From NCBI RefSeq assembly GCF_012911605.1, contig NZ_JAAMPT010000192.1:1-42711 (forward strand): 42,711 nt of DNA. Reading direction: 5' to 3'. Position numbers and translations under genes: made by a program. The notes beneath the pieces are model-generated. The model ran no database searches, had not been told where the DNA came from, and worked only from the letters and a program-made list of their open reading frames with translations. This DNA comes from Flavobacterium solisilvae. Lineage in GTDB: Bacteria > Bacteroidota > Bacteroidia > Flavobacteriales > Flavobacteriaceae. Of the stretch, positions 42,567 through 42,711 are shown piece by piece (position 1 is the stretch's first letter; every line of letters starts with the position of its first letter).

Positions 42567-42711
42567 TCGGATTGATTGCGTTGCATGGTAACGTCGAGTT
42601 CTATTCTTTTTTCTGATATGATACCGACTTGACGGTTTGTGGTTTCAAAATCTACTCAAGAGAAGATAAGGTTATACAGACTGCTTTTTAAACTTGTCAG
42701 GTCAAGTGCAA

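Larger units (their letters stand above)
42164..42711. other. Repeat-rich noncoding right end of the window
   Basis: About 550 bp with no convincing gene. It contains the 21-bp minisatellite, a T run, GGAATTAGGAATTA low complexity near 42365, and the two direct copies above. The last about 140 bp look non-repetitive; a 17-codon open minus frame touches the edge (42656-42709) and could be a gene end, but cannot be judged. Confidence 0.6.

Noticed and set aside
42656..42709. Seventeen open codons on the minus strand at the window edge
   Set aside because: Too short to judge whether it is the end of a real gene.

Overview
The window comes from a member of the Flavobacteriaceae (Bacteroidota), most likely Flavobacterium or a close relative. 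The DNA is AT-rich. Promoters repeatedly show the Bacteroidota -7 box TAnnTTTG, and most starts lack a Shine-Dalgarno sequence. Secreted proteins carry type IX secretion (T9SS) features and signal peptides that end just before Gln. The cbb3 oxidase has a fused CcoN-CcoO subunit, and the SRP RNA, Rho and polyamine genes fit the same group. No integrase, transposase, tRNA, rRNA or CRISPR array was seen.

Layout. 1-4.4 kb: a large cell-surface repeat adhesin (cut by the window edge) whose start overlaps the proline dehydrogenase stop. 4.4-9.2 kb: aroB, then a divergent pair (an RCC1-propeller T9SS protein and a membrane-anchored TPR/AraC regulator), followed by what looks like a decayed second copy of the aroB 3' end. 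That suggests the pair was inserted between aroB and speA. 9.2-12.5 kb: polyamine genes (arginine decarboxylase, a deoxyhypusine-synthase-like enzyme, an Asp-rich small protein), with a promoter and a possible 59-codon ORF about 240 bp ahead of speA. 12.5-28.8 kb: housekeeping genes (DinB-like, PEP carboxylase, ABC-F ATPase, a thioredoxin-fold lipoprotein, a transaldolase-family enzyme, SDR, VOC, SRP RNA, glutaminyl cyclase, DnaK, EamA transporter, Rho, DUF4293).

28.9-30.3 kb: a compact overlapping three-gene operon, HEPN-like protein, unknown protein, SecB-like chaperone. Its content and order recall toxin-antitoxin-chaperone systems. It is the best candidate here for an undescribed system.

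30.4-42.7 kb: a phosphoesterase and a beta-barrel protein, then a complete cbb3 cytochrome oxidase locus (ccoI; ccoS-ccoNO-ccoQ-ccoP-ccoG-ccoH-SafE-like-ydcH) and a divergent Crp/Fnr-type regulator. Two nearly identical palindromes sit at the same distance from the predicted -7 boxes of ccoI and of the ccoS operon, which makes a simple oxygen- or redox-responsive regulon likely. The right end has an LprI-like lipoprotein-type secreted protein, a small membrane protein, and about 550 bp of repeat-rich noncoding DNA.

Six predicted exported proteins have Gln directly after the predicted signal-peptidase site, and the window also encodes a glutaminyl cyclase. This agrees with the known Bacteroidota habit of capping secreted N-termini as pyroglutamate.
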